Source: Phorcus lineatus (taxonomy: Eukaryota; Mollusca; Gastropoda; Trochida; Trochidae). Taken from it: DNA of 64,000 nt. The position numbers and the translations under genes were made by a program. The notes beneath the pieces are model-generated. The model saw only the letters and a program-made list of their open reading frames with translations. It ran no database searches and was not told the DNA's origin. Where the stretch lies: assembly GCA_921293015.1 (NCBI GenBank), contig OV121091.1, forward strand, positions 13,731,755 to 13,795,754. The letters are read 5' to 3'. The stretch's first letter is position 1. Each line of letters begins with the position of its first letter. Of the stretch, positions 60,593-64,000 are shown piece by piece.

Positions 60593-63127
60593 ATGAGAAT
60601 CCTGTTTGGACTTTTGTTCGTTACGCATTTGGCACTTGGACAGATTCATTATTCCTGTGGACAATGTTCCTGTTTTCGTCGAGGAGTGATGGTGTATGCG
60701 GACTGCAAAGATCGGGACCTCTCTGGTGTTCCTCCAGCTATACCTCAGGAAACGGCATGGCTTGATCTATCGGGAAACAACTTTACAGAACTTTCACAAT
60801 ATCAATTTTTTCAATTTCAAAACTTACGGTATCTTAATCTATCATGTAACCACATAGTGAAAGCTTACGACTCTGCATTTGCGGGTTTAGGTAATCTACA
60901 TTTTCTCCGGTTGGATAACAATTTGTTGCATTATGGCAAACTCAACAAGTCAAATCTCTTCAAGCCGCTGAGGAACCTCACGTATTTGAATATATCATCA
61001 AACAATTTCCTCCGTACATCTCCATTTCCTTACTATCCCGGTATGGCTCTTAGCTATTTGAGGAAACTTGAGGTTTTACAGATGGATGGTCTTCCCCATA
61101 GGGAACTTGGCCTTGAATTCAGACGTTTGAAAAATCTGATAGAGCTCAATCTGTCTGGTGCTTGTTCAATTCGGTCGTTGAATAATTATACATTTCAGCA
61201 CGTCCCTCATATTCAAGTTCTCATTTTGAACGACTGTCAAATATCTAGTATATATCTTGGTTCAATCTCGCATATTTCCAATCTGACATACATCGACGTT
61301 TCCAATAACAGGGGTTTGAGGTTGGAAGGAATCAGAAACCTGACCTATGAACTTCGAAACAAGCCTTTGAGATATCTTTACATGAACAGTGTCGTTCCTT
61401 ACTACTCTGTGTGTGTAATATTGAAAGATGAATTTATCATGAACTTAAATAACACACGTTTGAGGGTTTTCAGTGCTAATGACAACTACATCGAAAAGTT
61501 TGGTGATAATGCCCTACCTTACTTTCCAAAATCCCTTATGAATTTGTCGCTAAGAGAGAACAAATTTACTTATGGGCCATATATCAAGGACATCCAAGGG
61601 ATGACAGGTTTGGAGGAAGTAGACCTCAGCGGTATACATAGAGCTCACGAATTTCCTTCCTTTAGAAGCACTTTTCCAAAGGTTTCCAGTTTTGCTCAAA
61701 ATGAAATATGGTCAGATGAGTGTGGTGATGATTGCTATAGCCCTTCAATTTCAAGCATCCCAAGTCCAAAGTTAACCCTGATGAATGGAGTTCATGATGT
61801 TCCCCCCAACCTAAAAAACATCACATATTCCTATTCCCAACTTCCCTACCACATTGGGAATATGATAATTGGTAACAACACTTTGGAAAAGGTTGATGTA
61901 TCAAGCAACATTCTGTCCACATGGTCGGGGCCTGTAACCGGGCTCGAACACCTGAAACATCTGGACCTGTCAAACAACCTTGCCAAACACATCTACCCTC
62001 ATTTCTTCCATACTTTTCCCGGACTTGAAATCCTGAACGTCTCTGATAATTTCATGGGATTTGTTTTGAACAACGACACAAACGGGACTGTTTTCATGCA
62101 TCAAACAAACATGCGCATTCTTGATCTCCGATCTAACTTCATCTCACAATTGGACAAGGCCGTTTTCAAAGGTCTTGTGTCTCTTGAGACTCTGTTCCTC
62201 CAAGGGAATAACATTCATCCTGCTTTTGTCGTTGACGTTAGTGACATGGTGAATCTGACCTTTATTAATCTGAGAAATAATCAGATTCGTTGGTTTGACA
62301 AGCACGTCATTGATGCCATCAACAAGATAGCTGATAAGCGTAATGTGTCTATAGACCTCTCTCAAAACCCGATCGCTTGCACATGTTATAATCTTGAATT
62401 TCTCTCTTGGATAAACAATCCCAAACACAATTTACATTTTGTAAATATCCACCATTACTTCTGCATGTTCAGCAGCGGGAAAAATCAAAGTTTAGCTGAT
62501 TTCCAAACGGTTTATGAGGAGCTGAATAACTCTTGTAACACTTACTTTGGTCTCTCCCTTGGACTAGTTGCTGCTGTTGCTCTCGTATTCTGCATCATTA
62601 TCGTCGGGATCCTGTATCGATATCGCTGGAAGCTTAGGTATGTTTATTACGCTGCTCGACTCAAATACAGCAAGTTAACCGAGAGAGCTGATGATGGCAA
62701 CTTTGAATTTGATGCTTTTGTCTCCTTTGCTGAGGAAGATCGGGATTTTGTCGTCAACGATCTCTGGGAAAAGTTGGAAAACGAGGCTGGAGTGAATTTG
62801 AATCTTCATCAACGAAATTTCAGACCGGGACGTCCAATAGCTTCGAACATTGTTGACGCTGTGAAGAACAGCCGCAAGACGCTTGTTCTTCTGTCCAAGT
62901 ATTTTCTGGATAGCTATTGGTGTGTCTATGAAGTCAACATGGCCACGATGGAAAGTTTCAATACTGGAAGAGATGTTTTGGTAGTAGTGATGCTTGAACA
63001 GATACCACCGAAAGATATTCCTCCTGAAATACAGTGTCACCTCCAGAAAGACTCATATCTGGAGTACCCAACAGAAGGGGACAAAGATGTCTTTTGGAAG
63101 ACCTTGATTGAATCCTTAAATCGATAG
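60593..63127 (+). CDS. Toll-like receptor, copy 4 (TLR4; not an orthologue of vertebrate TLR4)
   Basis: 844 residues from the first ATG after the acceptor ending at 60577, with the same domain order and intact TIR. The 5' half is the TLR2/3 type except Val32 (as in TLR1). In the LRR-interrupting loop it has a private cluster at 61714-61800: the residue after the first loop Cys is Gly instead of Asp, MDG becomes MNG, and HIPVPP becomes HDVPP, an in-frame net loss of one codon. The rest of the ectodomain, transmembrane helix and TIR are identical in protein to the other copies. The 3' flank keeps the distal AATAAA (63576-63581), like TLR1. The pattern suggests a gene-conversion tract from a paralogue outside the window. 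The copy number in the name is only positional. Confidence 0.93.
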   Translation: MRILFGLLFVTHLALGQIHYSCGQCSCFRRGVMVYADCKDRDLSGVPPAIPQETAWLDLSGNNFTELSQYQFFQFQNLRYLNLSCNHIVKAYDSAFAGLGNLHFLRLDNNLLHYGKLNKSNLFKPLRNLTYLNISSNNFLRTSPFPYYPGMALSYLRKLEVLQMDGLPHRELGLEFRRLKNLIELNLSGACSIRSLNNYTFQHVPHIQVLILNDCQISSIYLGSISHISNLTYIDVSNNRGLRLEGIRNLTYELRNKPLRYLYMNSVVPYYSVCVILKDEFIMNLNNTRLRVFSANDNYIEKFGDNALPYFPKSLMNLSLRENKFTYGPYIKDIQGMTGLEEVDLSGIHRAHEFPSFRSTFPKVSSFAQNEIWSDECGDDCYSPSISSIPSPKLTLMNGVHDVPPNLKNITYSYSQLPYHIGNMIIGNNTLEKVDVSSNILSTWSGPVTGLEHLKHLDLSNNLAKHIYPHFFHTFPGLEILNVSDNFMGFVLNNDTNGTVFMHQTNMRILDLRSNFISQLDKAVFKGLVSLETLFLQGNNIHPAFVVDVSDMVNLTFINLRNNQIRWFDKHVIDAINKIADKRNVSIDLSQNPIACTCYNLEFLSWINNPKHNLHFVNIHHYFCMFSSGKNQSLADFQTVYEELNNSCNTYFGLSLGLVAAVALVFCIIIVGILYRYRWKLRYVYYAARLKYSKLTERADDGNFEFDAFVSFAEEDRDFVVNDLWEKLENEAGVNLNLHQRNFRPGRPIASNIVDAVKNSRKTLVLLSKYFLDSYWCVYEVNMATMESFNTGRDVLVVVMLEQIPPKDIPPEIQCHLQKDSYLEYPTEGDKDVFWKTLIESLNR

Positions 63128-64000
63128 ATTCTTCTTACAATTATGAAGCTGGAACATAAGTCATAAACACATATATTTTCGACATATCAACCCCCTCCCC
63201 CGTCGTAAACATATACCCCTTCTACTCACAAATGTGTTCCTGTCCTATAACCGTTTCACTACTCAAATTTGCCAAGTTATACTTGCCAAGTTATCGCACA
63301 GAGTATGTTGTTGGAGTCAAATATGTCAACATTTAGGGAAAGTTCTATTCTTTCTAGAGAATACATTTCTATACATTACATAGTCTTAATAAATGGTGTA
63401 TATATTGAAAGCTTAATAATAACAACATAAATGACGTTACAATGGATACGCTGGATCTCTTATTCCTTCGATAGTTTTATATTCATATTTGCTACTGTAC
63501 ATTAGTGCTGTTTAGTGGAAGTTTTGTTTTTTCATATGTGTGTATTTAACTTGTAGAAATATATCTTATGAAAGAAATAAATTTGAAAATGTTTGATTCT
63601 ATTTTCTTTGTTTTTAGTAAATTCGTGTATTATTATTCATGCAAATTGAAAAGGAATAGATAAAGGACAAAATGGACTGCATTGCAACGGATCCTAATAC
63701 CACTGTGGTTGAAATTCAACTTCGTTATACAATCTCCCAAAAAGAACTAAGGGTTGAAAAAACTTATTCGTGTTTGCAGTAACTGAAATCATTATTTCTA
63801 TCAAATAACTAACATAATCGATCGAATCTTCTTACATTAACCATTCGCAAAGCCATATTGTTTTATTTGATAGACCTATCGGAATGATTGCACTACTTAA
63901 GATCTAAATTTATCATTGAAAATAACATTCGGAGTTAAGATTATGAATCATTGTAGCGCAAAGATATTGGAACATATTGATTGCATGAAAGTCGACATTT
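63128..64000. other. 3' flank of TLR4, cut by window end
   Basis: Resembles the TLR1 flank more than the TLR2/3 flanks: CATATATTTTCGACA without the 2-bp loss, TTTTATATTC rather than TTGTATATTC, and the 33-bp block with the distal AATAAA present. Private changes occur near 63574, 63882, 63886 and 63992. Confidence 0.55.

Larger units (their letters stand above)
51835..64000 (+). repeat. Segmental tandem repeat unit 4 (contains TLR4, incomplete)
   Basis: 12,166 bp are visible, cut by the window end. It is near-identical to unit 3 up to about 61,710. After that, TLR4 and its 3' flank carry variants shared with unit 1 or private. Confidence 0.9.

Noticed and set aside
1-64000. CRISPR arrays, bacterial operons or prokaryotic mobile systems
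   Set aside because: No direct-repeat/spacer structure or bacterial gene organisation is present. All signals are those of an animal genome.

Overview
The window is animal (eukaryotic) DNA. It is AT-rich, its genes have introns with GT/AG boundaries and AATAAA signals, and it carries tRNA-derived SINEs, LINE fragments, a Penelope-like fragment and many short inverted-repeat elements. The gene content is a tandem family of Toll-like receptors plus a secreted ShKT-like/CCP/Thr-rich/PAN-like protein. Together with SINE 3' ends of the form (CTCAC)n or (CTCA)n, this suggests a lophotrochozoan, most likely a marine gastropod mollusc. The species call is inference.

Layout. Positions 1-3.8 kb hold the 3' part of a multi-exon gene for a secreted or extracellular mosaic protein: two ShKT-like exons, a CCP/sushi exon and a Thr-rich stalk plus PAN/apple-like exon. 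Positions 3.8-10.5 kb are repeat-rich intergenic DNA with SINEs, a Penelope-like fragment, a MULE-type foldback element, a TTAA MITE and microsatellites. There may be one terminal exon near 10.1 kb.

From 10,527 to the end the window is a head-to-tail array of four segmental repeats. Unit boundaries can be placed at 10,527, 25,292, 38,252 and 51,835, where the sequence AGTTCTGTATG recurs. Each unit holds decayed mobile elements, a CTCACC-type minisatellite, a probable non-coding leader exon, one intact intronless TLR coding exon on the + strand, and about 2.3 kb of downstream sequence. The TLR open frames end at 22,958, 35,964, 49,547 and 63,127. Each encodes a signal peptide, an LRRNT, an LRR ectodomain, one LRRCT, one transmembrane helix and a TIR domain of 844-846 residues in total.

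The array has a readable history. Unit 1 is the most diverged and lacks two LINE insertions found in units 2-4. Units 3 and 4 also share a 708-bp TTAA MITE that units 1 and 2 lack. TLR2 and TLR3 encode identical proteins. TLR1 differs from them at 26 residues in its first ~336 codons and at none of the last 509, so there is a sharp recombination or gene-conversion boundary inside the coding sequence. TLR4 carries a private patch with a one-codon loss, and a 3' flank resembling that of TLR1. All four receptors keep intact TIR motifs, so they probably send the same cytoplasmic signal while the distal ectodomain varies.
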